A stretch of 64,000 nucleotides of DNA from assembly GCF_013167895.1 (NCBI RefSeq), contig NZ_BLWC01000001.1, positions 5,146,001 through 5,210,000 of the forward strand, in the 5' to 3' direction. Positions within the stretch are counted from its first letter, which is position 1; every line of letters starts with the position of its first letter. The notes under the pieces are model-generated. The model was not told the origin of the DNA and did no database searches. It was given only the letters and a program-made list of their open reading frames with translations. The position numbers and the translations under genes are program-made. The DNA comes from Streptomyces fulvorobeus. Its GTDB lineage: Bacteria > Actinomycetota > Actinomycetes > Streptomycetales > Streptomycetaceae. This document shows, in pieces, positions 52,268 through 60,893 of this stretch.

Positions 52268-53045
52268 GTCGGCGGATCTCCCCACGCAGTTGTTCGGTGA
52301 TCTCGACGGACAGCTCCGCCACGGCGGTGTCCTCGATACGGCGCGGGTGCTCGATGTCGACCGACCACTCCCGGGCGATCCGGCCCGGCCGTGACGACAG
52401 CAGGACGACGCGCTGCGCGAGGCGTACCGCCTCCCGCACGTTGTGGGTGACGAAGAGGACCGAGGCGTTCGTCTCGCGCCAGATCCGGGTCAGCTCGTCG
52501 TGCAGCACATCGCGGGTGATGGCGTCGAGCGCGGCGAACGGCTCGTCCATCAGCAGGAGCCGGCTGTCCTGGGCGAGCGCGCGGGCCATCGCCACCCGCT
52601 GCCGCATACCGCCGGACAGTTCGTGCACCCGCTTGCCGAACGACCCGCCCAGCCGGACGAGTTCGAGCAGCCGCTCGGCCTCGGGGCGGCGTTCCTGCTT
52701 CGGTACCCCGCGCAGCCGCAGGGCGAGCTCGATGTTCTTGCCCGCGGTCAGCCACGGGAAGAGGGCGTGCTCCTGGAACATCAGGGCGGGCCGCCCCCCG
52801 GGGGTCTCGATGGACCCCGAGGTCGGGCGGTCCAGTCCGGCCACCAGGTTGAGCAGCGTCGACTTCCCGCACCCGGAGGCTCCCAGGAGCGTGACGAACT
52901 CGCCCGGAGCGACATCGAGGGTGATGTCGTCCAGGACGAGCTGCTGACCCGTGGGTCCTGCGAAGGACTTCGAGACGTGCGAGAGACGAGCGGCGTGCTC
53001 GACCGTCGCACGGTCCTCGGCCTTGGTGAGGGTGGTGGTCGCCAT
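52254..53045 (-). CDS. ssuB: ABC transporter ATP-binding protein (SsuB/TauB type)
   Basis: A 263-residue ATPase with Walker A GASGCGKSTLL, signature LSGGMRQRVAMARAL, Walker B RLLLMDEPFAALD and switch His in LFVTHNVREA. It powers the importer formed with the neighbouring permease and binding protein. The ATG at 53045 follows a near-perfect AGGAGGTGA ribosome binding site. Confidence 0.92.
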   Translation of the reverse strand: MATTTLTKAEDRATVEHAARLSHVSKSFAGPTGQQLVLDDITLDVAPGEFVTLLGASGCGKSTLLNLVAGLDRPTSGSIETPGGRPALMFQEHALFPWLTAGKNIELALRLRGVPKQERRPEAERLLELVRLGGSFGKRVHELSGGMRQRVAMARALAQDSRLLLMDEPFAALDAITRDVLHDELTRIWRETNASVLFVTHNVREAVRLAQRVVLLSSRPGRIAREWSVDIEHPRRIEDTAVAELSVEITEQLRGEIRRHGQH

Positions 53046-53098
53046 GGTCGTCACCTCCTGGGAATCCTGGGAAATCCTGCTACGGATGGGCGGTCGGG

Positions 53099-54214
53099 TT
53101 ACTTGACGCCGAGACCGGCGTCGCTGACCCCGGGCTTGCCCGCGGCCTTGAGGATCTTGTTGAGCGGCCCCAGGTCGTAGATGCCCGTGAGGTCCGTCTC
53201 CTCCAGGAGACCGGCCTTCACGGCGTGGCCCGCCTGGGCGTCGAGCGTGGCGGCCAGCGGGTCGTCCGTGAACCGGATGGACTTCCACGCCGGGTCGATG
53301 ACCTCGGCGGGCAGAGCCTTGCCCGACAGCTCCTTCAGTGCCGCGTTGGCCGAAGCCTTCGCCTCCTGCGGATGGGCGTTCATCCACGCGTTGGTCCTGA
53401 CCGAACCCCGCAGCACCGCCTCGACCACGTCCGGGTGGCTGGAGAGGAACCGCTGGGACACGATGATGTTCGTGATCACGAACTGGTTGCCGGGCCACAG
53501 CGACGACTCGTCGAGCAGCACCTTCCCGCCCTCGGCGACCAGCTTGGACGCCGTCGGCTCCGGCACCCAGGCACCGTCGAGCGAACCCCCCTTGAACGCG
53601 TCCGGTGTCACCTTGTTGTCCGAACGGACCACGGAGACATCGCCCTTGCCGCTCTGCGCGTCGACCTTCCAGCCCTGCTCCGCGATCCAGTTCAGAAACG
53701 CCACGTCCTGGGTGTTGCCGAGCTGAGGAGTCGCGATCCTCTTGCCCCTGACGTCGTCCAGGGTCTTGATCTTCTCCGGGTCCACGACCAGCTTCACCCC
53801 GCCGGATGCCGCACCGCCCACGATCCGCAGGGTCTTGCCCTGGGACCGGGTGAAGCCGTTGATGGCGGGAGAGGGGCCGATGAAGCCGATGTCGATCGAA
53901 CCGGCGTTGAGCGCCTCGATCTCGGAGGGACCCGCGTTGAACGTCGAGGGCTTCACCTCGGTGCCGCCGAGCTCCTTGGCGATCAGCCCCTTCTCGATAC
54001 CGACCAGGGCCGTGGCGTGCGTGAGGTTCGGGAAGTAGCCGATTCTCACGCTGTCCGCGGAGAGCTTCTCGCCGCCGGCGGCGACGTTCACCTTCGGGGC
54101 GCCGTCGTCCTTGGCCTGGGAGCCGTAACCGCAGGCCGTGAGCACCACGGCGAGCAGGGGCAGGGCGGCGGCCGCGGCAAGGCTGCGGCGGACGGCGGAA
54201 CGTGGGGCAGACAC
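53099..54214 (-). CDS. ssuA: Aliphatic sulfonate-type ABC substrate-binding lipoprotein
   Basis: A 371-residue lipoprotein: Arg-rich N-terminus, hydrophobic core and lipobox LTAC (Cys about 28). The mature part has VRIGYFPNLTHATALVGIEK, FNAGPSEIEALNAGSIDIGF and LDGAWVPEPTASKLV, typical of SsuA/TauA/NrtA binding proteins. The GTG at 54214 was chosen because it begins the signal sequence. It begins the transport part of the sulfur operon after a 234-bp gap from cysN. Confidence 0.88.
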   Translation of the reverse strand: MSAPRSAVRRSLAAAAALPLLAVVLTACGYGSQAKDDGAPKVNVAAGGEKLSADSVRIGYFPNLTHATALVGIEKGLIAKELGGTEVKPSTFNAGPSEIEALNAGSIDIGFIGPSPAINGFTRSQGKTLRIVGGAASGGVKLVVDPEKIKTLDDVRGKRIATPQLGNTQDVAFLNWIAEQGWKVDAQSGKGDVSVVRSDNKVTPDAFKGGSLDGAWVPEPTASKLVAEGGKVLLDESSLWPGNQFVITNIIVSQRFLSSHPDVVEAVLRGSVRTNAWMNAHPQEAKASANAALKELSGKALPAEVIDPAWKSIRFTDDPLAATLDAQAGHAVKAGLLEETDLTGIYDLGPLNKILKAAGKPGVSDAGLGVK

Positions 54215-54448
54215 GGGAGGTATTCCTCTCGTCGGCCCGGTCCTCACATCCCCCAAAGGTCCGGGGACGCGGCCGGGCGGTCGGCGGGTCTTCGTGCTGA
54301 ACGGCTGTGCGGTGGGTGCGAGCGGGCGCGCGGGCAGTGCGCGTACGTCATCACGCACATCGTCCGACGCCGCCCTGACCGCTGCCGAGTGCGCCGCTGC
54401 CGACCCGGCCGCCCTCCTTCGCGAAGGTCGAGAAGACATCGGTGGTCA
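54215..54448 (-). other. Gap within the sulfur operon, two weak short frames
   Basis: The 234-bp gap between cysN and ssuA is the longest inside the operon. A 32-codon frame starts in a TGATG overlap with the cysN stop (MTTDVFSTF...), and a 38-codon frame (54244-54360) begins MCVMTYAHC, with two early Cys codons. Either could be a leader, or the gap may hold an internal promoter; I see no decisive signal. Confidence 0.3.
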
Positions 54449-55801
54449 TCAGAAGTCCCACTCGGCGTCGTCGGCCGCCGGGGCCTCGTCCCGCACGGCG
54501 CCGGCCACCTCGGCGAACGAGGCGCCCGCCATGCCGGCGGAGAGCGTGGTGCCGTCCGCCGGGTCGATGAGGAGGAACGAGCCGGTGCGCCGGGAGTCCG
54601 CGTAGGCGTCGAGAGCGAGGGGTTCGGCGGTGCGTACCACCACGCGGCCGATGTCGTTGGCGACGAGCTGCCCGGGTGCGGGGTGCTGGGAGAGGTCGTC
54701 GAGGGTCAGCCGGGACGGGATGTCCTTGACGATCGCCTTGACCGTGCGGGTGGTGTGCTTGAGCAGCACCCGCTGGCCCACCGAGAGCGGCTGGTCGGCG
54801 ACGTGGCAGACGGTCGCCTCGACGTCCTGGGTGACGGCGGGCGCGTCGTCGGTGGGGGCGAGCAGGTCACCGCGTGAGACGTCGATGTCGTCGGCCAGCC
54901 GGATGGTGACGGACTGCGGTGCCCACGCCTCCTTGACGCTCACGCCGAGCGCGTCGATGCCCGCGATCGTCGAGGTGCGGCCCGAGGGCAGGACGGTGAC
55001 GGACTCGCCGACCCGGAACGCCCCGGCGGCGATCTGTCCCGCGTACCCGCGGTAGTCGGGGTGCTCGGCGGTCTGCGGGCGGATGACGTACTGGACGGGG
55101 AACCGGGCGTGGCAGGCGGTGAGGTCATGGCTGACCGGCACCGTCTCCAGATGCTCCAGCACGGTCGGGCCGCCGTACCAGTCCATGTTGGCCGAGGGCT
55201 CCACGACGTTGTCACCGGCCAGTGCGGAGATCGGGATCGCGGTGATCTCCGGCACGCCGAGGGACGCCGCGTACGCGGTGAACTCCTTGGCGATGGCGGC
55301 GAACACGGGCTCCGCGTACTCGACGAGGTCCATCTTGTTCACGGCCAGGACCACGTGCGGGACGCGCAGCAGCGCGGCGACGGCGGCGTGCCTGCGGGTC
55401 TGCTCGACGACACCGTTGCGGGCGTCGACCAGGACCACGGCCAGTTCGGCGGTCGAGGCGCCGGTGACCATGTTGCGGGTGTACTGCACATGGCCGGGGG
55501 TGTCCGCGAGGATGAACCGGCGGGCCGGGGTGGCGAAGTAGCGGTAGGCGACGTCGATGGTGATGCCCTGCTCGCGCTCGGCCCGCAGTCCGTCGGTCAG
55601 CAGCGCCAGGTCGGGCGCCTCCTGGCCCCGGCTGCGCGACGCGTGCTCGACGGCTTCCAGCTGGTCGGTGAGGACCGACTTGGAGTCGTGGAGCAGCCGT
55701 CCCACCAGGGTGGACTTGCCGTCGTCGACCGAGCCCGCGGTGGCGAACCGAAGCAGCGTGGTGGTCGACGTGAGGCCGGCCTGCTGGGTGGGTGTGGTCA
55801 T
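54449..55801 (-). CDS. cysN: Sulfate adenylyltransferase large subunit CysN (GTPase)
   Basis: A 450-residue GTPase that drives synthesis of adenosine 5'-phosphosulfate with CysD. G1 is TAGSVDDGKSTLVGRLL, G3 DTPGHVQYTRN and G4 NKMDLV; translation-factor-like barrels follow. There is no fused APS kinase domain; cysC is separate. The ATG at 55801 lies 1 nt past the cysD stop, so the two are coupled. Confidence 0.96.
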   Translation of the reverse strand: MTTPTQQAGLTSTTTLLRFATAGSVDDGKSTLVGRLLHDSKSVLTDQLEAVEHASRSRGQEAPDLALLTDGLRAEREQGITIDVAYRYFATPARRFILADTPGHVQYTRNMVTGASTAELAVVLVDARNGVVEQTRRHAAVAALLRVPHVVLAVNKMDLVEYAEPVFAAIAKEFTAYAASLGVPEITAIPISALAGDNVVEPSANMDWYGGPTVLEHLETVPVSHDLTACHARFPVQYVIRPQTAEHPDYRGYAGQIAAGAFRVGESVTVLPSGRTSTIAGIDALGVSVKEAWAPQSVTIRLADDIDVSRGDLLAPTDDAPAVTQDVEATVCHVADQPLSVGQRVLLKHTTRTVKAIVKDIPSRLTLDDLSQHPAPGQLVANDIGRVVVRTAEPLALDAYADSRRTGSFLLIDPADGTTLSAGMAGASFAEVAGAVRDEAPAADDAEWDF

Positions 55802-55802
55802 G

Positions 55803-56738
55803 TTAGAAGTACCCCTCGCGCTTGCGGTCTTCCATCGCGGCCTCGGACATCTTGTCGTCGGCCCGCGTCGCGCCCCGCTCGGTGAGCCGGGAGGCGGCGA
55901 TCTCGGTGATCACGGCTTCCAGCGTGGTGGCGTCGGAGTCGACGGCGCCGGTGCAGGACATGTCGCCGACGGTGCGGTAGCGCACCAGCCGGGTCTCCAC
56001 GCTCTCGTGGTCCTTGGGGCCGCCCCACTCGCCCGCGGTCAGCCACATCCCGGCGCGGTTGAAGACCTCGCGCTCGTGGGCGAAGTAGATCTCGGGGAGC
56101 TCGATGCCCTCGCGCTCGATGTACTGCCAGACGTCGAGCTCGGTCCAGTTGGAGATCGGGAAGACCCGCACGTGCTCGCCGGGGGCGTGGCGGCCGTTGT
56201 AGAGCTGCCACAGCTCCGGGCGCTGGCGGCGCGGGTCCCACTGGGAGAACTCGTCGCGGAGCGAGAACACCCGCTCCTTGGCGCGCGCCTTCTCCTCGTC
56301 GCGGCGCCCGCCGCCGAACACCGCGTCGAAGCGGAGCTGCTGGATGGCCTCGGTCAGCGGAACCGTCTGGAGGGGGTTGCGGGTGCCGTCGGGGCGCTCG
56401 CGGAGCTTCCCGGCGTCGATGTACTCCTGTACCGAGGCGACGTGCAGCCGCAGCCCGTGCTTCTCCACCGTGCGGTCCCGGTACTCCAGGACCTCGGGGA
56501 AGTTGTGCCCGGTGTCGACGTGCAGCAGAGTGAACGGCACCGGCGCGGGCGCGAACGCCTTCAGCGCCAGGTGCAGCATCAGGATCGAGTCCTTGCCGCC
56601 GGAGAACAGGATCACCGGCCGCTCGAACTCCCCCGCCACCTCGCGGAAGATGTGCACCGCCTCGGACTCCAGGGAGTCCAGGTGGCTGAGCGCGTAAGGA
56701 TGGACGGTGCCTTCCGGCACGGTGGCGACGGTCGTCAC
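55803..56738 (-). CDS. cysD: Sulfate adenylyltransferase small subunit CysD
   Basis: A 311-residue PP-loop ATP pyrophosphatase that adenylates sulfate. The PP-loop is LFSGGKDSILML, with the family blocks HVDTGHNFPEVLEYRD and FPISNWTELDVWQYI. It ends with the conserved basic DRKREGYF. The GTG at 56738 overlaps the cysC stop (GTGA). Confidence 0.97.
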   Translation of the reverse strand: MTTVATVPEGTVHPYALSHLDSLESEAVHIFREVAGEFERPVILFSGGKDSILMLHLALKAFAPAPVPFTLLHVDTGHNFPEVLEYRDRTVEKHGLRLHVASVQEYIDAGKLRERPDGTRNPLQTVPLTEAIQQLRFDAVFGGGRRDEEKARAKERVFSLRDEFSQWDPRRQRPELWQLYNGRHAPGEHVRVFPISNWTELDVWQYIEREGIELPEIYFAHEREVFNRAGMWLTAGEWGGPKDHESVETRLVRYRTVGDMSCTGAVDSDATTLEAVITEIAASRLTERGATRADDKMSEAAMEDRKREGYF

Positions 56739-57280
56739 GCCAGGCCCCTCTCGGTGAGCAGCGCGTGAAGCGCGCTTGCGGACTCCTGCACGGTCTGCTG
56801 GTGCGATTCGATCCGCAGATCGGGTGACTCGGGAGCCTCGTAGGGGTCGTCGACCCCGGTGAGGCCACTGATCTCGCCCGCTGCCTGCTTGGCGTAAAGG
56901 CCCTTCACATCACGCTCGGAGCACACCTCGACCGGCGTGGCGACGTGCACCTCCAGGTAGGCGGTGCCCTCGGCGCTGTGGCGCTTGCGGACCGCGTCGC
57001 GGCTGTCCGCGTACGGCGCGATGACCGGGACCAGCGCCTTCACGCCGTTGGCCGCCAGCAGTTCCGCGACGAAGCCGATGCGCTGGACGTTGGTGTGGCG
57101 GTCCTCGCGGGAGAAGCCGAGCCCGGCGGAGAGGAACTCCCGGATCTCGTCACCGTCGAGCACCTCCACCTTGTGCCCGTCACCGCGCAGCCGGCCCGCC
57201 AGCTCGTACGCGATGGTCGTCTTGCCCGCGCTCGGCAGACCGGTCAGCCAGACGGTGGCCCCCGTCTCCGTCACGCTCAT
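56735..57280 (-). CDS. cysC: Adenylyl-sulfate kinase CysC
   Basis: A 181-residue APS kinase making PAPS. The P-loop is GLPSAGKTTIAYEL, followed by DGDEIREFLSAGLGFSREDR and the KGLYAKQAAGEI lid region. The ATG at 57280 has CAGGAG 7 nt upstream; an ATG at 57304 overlapping the cysH stop is a less likely start. Because CysH here looks like an APS reductase, PAPS may serve sulfation rather than reduction. Confidence 0.95.
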   Translation of the reverse strand: MSVTETGATVWLTGLPSAGKTTIAYELAGRLRGDGHKVEVLDGDEIREFLSAGLGFSREDRHTNVQRIGFVAELLAANGVKALVPVIAPYADSRDAVRKRHSAEGTAYLEVHVATPVEVCSERDVKGLYAKQAAGEISGLTGVDDPYEAPESPDLRIESHQQTVQESASALHALLTERGLA

Positions 57281-57303
57281 CGAAGTCTCCTGATCCGTCG
57301 TCA

Positions 57304-58020
57304 TCAGCCGTGCAGTCCGCACTCGGTCTTGCCGCGCCCGGCCCACCGGCCGGCCCGTGCGTCCTCGCCCACCAGCACCCGCCTGGTGCAGGGCGCGCAG
57401 CCCACGGAGGCGTACCCGTCCATGAGCAGCGGGTTGGTCAGGACGCCGTGCTCGGCGACGTAGGCGTCCACGTCGTCCTGCGTCCACCTGGCGATGGGCG
57501 AGACCTTGACCTTGCGGCGCTTGTGGTCCCAGCTGACGACGGGGGTGTTCGCCCGGGTCGGGGACTCGTCCCGACGCAGGCCCGTGGCCCACGCGGTGTA
57601 CGAGGTGAGGCCGTCCTCCAGGGGCCTGACCTTGCGCAACGCGCAGCACAGGTCGGGGTCGCGGTCGTGCAGCTTCGGCCCGTACTCGGCGTCCTGCTCG
57701 GCCACCGTCCGGCGGGGGGTGAGCGTGATGACGTTCACGTCCATCACCGCGTCCACCGCGTCCCGTGTCCCGATGGTCTCCGGGAAGTGGTAGCCGGTGT
57801 CCAGGAACACCACGTCCACCCCGGGAGCCACCCGCGAGGCGAGGTGGGCGACCACCGCGTCCTCCATGGAGGAGGTGACGCAGAAGCGGGAGCCGAACGT
57901 GTCGGTCGCCCACGTCAGGATGTCGAGCGCGGAGGCGTCCTCCAGCTCGCGGCCCGCGCGCTCGGCCAGCTCACGCAGGGCTTCGTCGGTGAGCTCGGCG
58001 GCTTGCAGAGTGTCCGTCAT
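57304..58020 (-). CDS. cysH: Phospho/adenylyl-sulfate reductase CysH
   Basis: A 238-residue thioredoxin-dependent reductase producing sulfite. The catalytic cysteine is in KTECGLH at the C-terminus. The CC pair in LCCALRKVRPL and CxxC in CAPCTRRV are the four [4Fe-4S] ligands that mark bacterial APS reductases, so APS is the probable substrate. The ATG overlaps the stop of the small zinc-ribbon gene (ATGA). Confidence 0.95.
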   Translation of the reverse strand: MTDTLQAAELTDEALRELAERAGRELEDASALDILTWATDTFGSRFCVTSSMEDAVVAHLASRVAPGVDVVFLDTGYHFPETIGTRDAVDAVMDVNVITLTPRRTVAEQDAEYGPKLHDRDPDLCCALRKVRPLEDGLTSYTAWATGLRRDESPTRANTPVVSWDHKRRKVKVSPIARWTQDDVDAYVAEHGVLTNPLLMDGYASVGCAPCTRRVLVGEDARAGRWAGRGKTECGLHG

Positions 58021-58196
58021 ATCCCGTTCCCCTCAACCTCGTTGCGCTTCAGGCCCTGGGAAAGGAGTCCCAGGAACTTCAGCTGGAACGCGCGATTGCA
58101 GGAAGCACATTCCCAGGCGCCGTGCCCGGTCTCGTGCGGGCGCAGGTCCTCGTCGCCGCAGTACGGGCAGTAGAACGGCGCGGCTCGCTCGCTCAT
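58017..58196 (-). CDS. 59-residue zinc ribbon-like protein in the cys operon (CysX position)
   Basis: A short gene that overlaps both the sulfite reductase stop and the cysH start by ATGA, so its translation is coupled on both sides. It carries FYCPYCGDEDL and WECASCNRAFQL, a CxxC...CxxC ribbon, and a basic/hydrophobic tail ending in NEVEGNGI. Corynebacterial cys operons have a small Fe-S/ferredoxin-like cysX in the same place; this protein may be its counterpart, a redox or assembly partner of the sulfite reductase. The function is unproven. Confidence 0.88.
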   Translation of the reverse strand: MSERAAPFYCPYCGDEDLRPHETGHGAWECASCNRAFQLKFLGLLSQGLKRNEVEGNGI

Positions 58197-59890
58197 GACA
58201 GCGACTCCGCACTGGCCCTGGCCGCCCAGGTCGCGAAGCGTTCGTCGTCCTCGCGCTCCTCCTGGAAGCGGCCGAGGACGCGCTCGACGTAGTCGGGCAG
58301 CTCGGCCGACGTGACCTTGAGGCCACGGACCTTGCGGCCGAATCCGGCCTCCAGGCCCAGGGCGCCGCCGAGGTGCACCTGGTAGCCCTCGACCTGGTTG
58401 CCCTCCTCGTCGAGCATGAGCTGGCCCTTGAGGCCGATGTCGGCCGTCTGGATACGGGCGCAGGCGTTCGGGCAGCCGTTGATGTTGATCGTCAGCGGCT
58501 CCTCGAACTCCGGCATGCGGCGTTCCAGTTCGTCGATGAGCGAGGCGCCGCGCGCCTTCGTCTCGACGATCGCGAGCTTGCAGAACTCGATGCCGGTGCA
58601 GGCCATCGTGCCGCGCCGGAACGGCGACGGCTTCACCTGGAAGTCCAGCGCCTCCAGGCCGGAGACCAGCGAGTCGATCCGGTCCTGCTCCACGTCGAGG
58701 ATGATCATCTTCTGCTCGACGGTGGTACGGAGCCGGTCCGAGCCGTGCGCGGCGGCGAGGTCGGCGATCTTGGCCAGGGTGGAGCCGTCCACCCGTCCGA
58801 CGCGCGGGGCGAAGCCCACGTAGAACCGGCCGTCGCGCTGCTGGTGGACGCCGATGTGGTCGCGCCAGCGGGAGGAGGGCTGCGCGGGGGCGGGGCCGTC
58901 CAGCAGCGGGCGCTTGAGGTACTCGTCCTCCAGCACCTGGCGGAACCTGGCGGGGCCCCAGTCGGCCATCAGGAACTTCAGGCGCGCGCGGGTGCGCAGC
59001 CGGCGGTAGCCGTAGTCGCGGAAGATGCCGACGACTCCCGCCCACACGTCCGGGACCTCGTCGAGCGGCACCCAGGTGCCGAGCCGCTCCGCGAGCCTCG
59101 GGTTGGTGGAGAGCCCGCCGCCGACCCAGACGTCGAAGCCGGGGCCGTGCTCGGGGTGGTCGACGCCGACGAAAGCGATGTCGTTGATCTCGTGGACCAC
59201 GTCCTGCACGGGCGAGCCGGAGATCGCGGTCTTGAACTTGCGGGGCAGGTTCGAGAACTCGGGACTGCCGATGTAGCGGTCGTGGATCTCGTCGACCGCG
59301 GGTGTGCCGTCGATGATCTCGTCGGCGGCGATCCCCGCCACCGGGGAACCGATGATCACGCGGGGGCAGTCACCGCAAGCCTCGGTCGTGGAGAGCCCGA
59401 CGGCCTCCAGCTTCTCCCAGATCGCCGGGACGTCCTCGATGCGGATCCAGTGCAGCTGGACGTTCTGCCGGTCGGTGATGTCGGCGGTGCCGCGCGCGTA
59501 CTCCTGCGAGATCTCGCCGATGACCCGCAGCTGTGCGGAGGTCAGCCGGCCGCCGTCGATGCGGACGCGGAGCATGAAGAAGCGGTCGTCCAGCTCCTCC
59601 GGCTCCAGGATCGCCGTCTTGCCGCCGTCGATGCCGGGCTTGCGCTGGGTGTACAGCCCCCACCAGCGCATCCGTCCACGGAGGTCGTTGGGGTCGATCG
59701 AGTCGAAGCCGCGCTTGGAGTAGATCGTCTCAATGCGTGTCCGCACGTTGAGACTGTCGTCGTCCTTCTTGAACTGCTCGTTCCCGTTGAGCGGGGTGAA
59801 GTGCCCCATCGCCCACTGGCCCTCGCCACGGTGGCGTCCGGCCTTGCGGCGTGGCGCGGTGGTCGCAGGCTGTTCGGGGGTGGCGGCCAT
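58193..59890 (-). CDS. Ferredoxin-dependent sulfite (nitrite/sulfite) reductase
   Basis: A 565-residue siroheme [4Fe-4S] enzyme with two ferredoxin-like half domains. The cluster and siroheme ligands are in GTMACTGIEFCKLA and NINGCPNACAR. Residues such as TDRQNVQLHWI and CGDCPRVIIGSP are typical of NirA/SirA. Context (cysH, cysC, cysD, cysN, siroheme chelatase) makes sulfite to sulfide the likely reaction. The ATG at 59890 follows ACGTACTGTC without a strong ribosome binding site. A leader peptide lies 119 bp upstream. Confidence 0.95.
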   Translation of the reverse strand: MAATPEQPATTAPRRKAGRHRGEGQWAMGHFTPLNGNEQFKKDDDSLNVRTRIETIYSKRGFDSIDPNDLRGRMRWWGLYTQRKPGIDGGKTAILEPEELDDRFFMLRVRIDGGRLTSAQLRVIGEISQEYARGTADITDRQNVQLHWIRIEDVPAIWEKLEAVGLSTTEACGDCPRVIIGSPVAGIAADEIIDGTPAVDEIHDRYIGSPEFSNLPRKFKTAISGSPVQDVVHEINDIAFVGVDHPEHGPGFDVWVGGGLSTNPRLAERLGTWVPLDEVPDVWAGVVGIFRDYGYRRLRTRARLKFLMADWGPARFRQVLEDEYLKRPLLDGPAPAQPSSRWRDHIGVHQQRDGRFYVGFAPRVGRVDGSTLAKIADLAAAHGSDRLRTTVEQKMIILDVEQDRIDSLVSGLEALDFQVKPSPFRRGTMACTGIEFCKLAIVETKARGASLIDELERRMPEFEEPLTININGCPNACARIQTADIGLKGQLMLDEEGNQVEGYQVHLGGALGLEAGFGRKVRGLKVTSAELPDYVERVLGRFQEEREDDERFATWAARASAESLS

Positions 59891-60009
59891 GACAGTACGT
59901 CCTTCGGGACTGCGGGAGGGCGGCTCTGAACTGCACACTCGCGCGGAGGCGCGGCGGTGCGCTGGGTCAGCAGAGGTAGGAGAGAACTCGGCGGCGCTGG
60001 GTGTCTCAG

Positions 60010-60090
60010 CTAGACCGGACAGATGGCGCTGGACATGCGGCCGAGGTCGACGTGCCGCCGACTCACCAAGGCAATTCCAGTTCCAGGCAT
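60010..60090 (-). CDS. Putative leader peptide of the sulfur assimilation operon
   Basis: A 26-codon frame from the ATG at 60088-60090 to a TAG at 60010, containing VSRRHVDLGRMS and ending ICPV. The RRHVDLxR...C pattern recurs in short leader peptides upstream of actinobacterial sulfur genes. Translation of the single Cys codon near the end could sense cysteinyl-tRNA and control read-through into the sulfite reductase gene 119 bp downstream. The mechanism here is inferred. Confidence 0.72.
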   Translation of the reverse strand: MPGTGIALVSRRHVDLGRMSSAICPV

Positions 60091-60209
60091 GACGGAAGCG
60101 TGTCACGCGCACTTCGGAGCAGTCCACCACGATCCACGATGTGGACGACATGGTCTCGAACTATGAGACAGTGTGTCGTTCGTCACTCCGGAAAGGTCGA
60201 CAAGTCGGC
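60091..60209 (-). other. Probable promoter region of the sulfur operon
   Basis: The 119-bp stretch before the leader peptide is AT-richer than its surroundings (for example TCATAGTTCGAGACC read leftward near 60150-60165) and contains no gene. It should hold the operon promoter; I cannot place exact boxes. Confidence 0.4.
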
Positions 60210-60803
60210 TCAGAGGGTGTGCGCCCCGGGCCAGGGGCCGGGTGCCTCCGCCTCGGCCTCGTGCTCGATCCGGGTGTCGAAGAGCCGGAAACCCCGGCGC
60301 AGGTAGTTGTCCATCGCGTGCGGACCGTCAAGGGAGCAGGTGTGCAGCCAGACCCGCTTCGTCGGGGGCCGCTCGGGCCAGCGCCTGGCCAGGTCCCAGG
60401 CGCGCTCCACACCCACCGAGAGGAGGTGCCCGCCGATGCGCCGCCCCCGGAAGGCCGGAATCAGGCCGAAGTGCACGATCTCCACCGTGCCGTCGTCCTG
60501 CGGATCGAGCTCCACGTATCCGGCCGGGGTCCCGTTCTCGTACGCCACCCAGGTCTCGGCGCCGGGCCGGTTCAGTACCTCCTCCCACTGCGCGTACGAC
60601 ATGCCCAGCCGGTCGGTCCACCGGATGTCACCGCCGACCGCCGTGTACAGGAACCGGCTGAACTCGGGCAGCGGCCTCTCCGAGCGCACGACCCGCACCT
60701 CGCCCCGGGGCGCGGCCGGGGGCCGCAGGTCGCCGGGCGAGGTCTGCTCCAGGGACCAGACGGTCACCGGGACGGTGGTGGCGGGGCGGGAGGGAGTGCT
60801 CAT
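60210..60803 (-). CDS. GNAT family N-acetyltransferase
   Basis: A 197-residue acetyltransferase with the acetyl-CoA loop IPAFRGRRIGGHLLS and the following HTCSLDGPHAMDNYLRRGF block. The WVAYENGTPAGYVELDPQ strand pair is typical. The substrate is unknown. It ends just upstream (leftward) of nothing but the sulfur operon promoter, with which it may converge in read-through. Confidence 0.9.
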   Translation of the reverse strand: MSTPSRPATTVPVTVWSLEQTSPGDLRPPAAPRGEVRVVRSERPLPEFSRFLYTAVGGDIRWTDRLGMSYAQWEEVLNRPGAETWVAYENGTPAGYVELDPQDDGTVEIVHFGLIPAFRGRRIGGHLLSVGVERAWDLARRWPERPPTKRVWLHTCSLDGPHAMDNYLRRGFRLFDTRIEHEAEAEAPGPWPGAHTL

Positions 60804-60893
60804 ACGATCAGGAAATCACGACGCCCCCTTCCGGCCGAAGCGGGCCCGGGCGTACCGTCCGGAAGCCGGGCCCGCCTCGGGTGGCGGTGAGGC

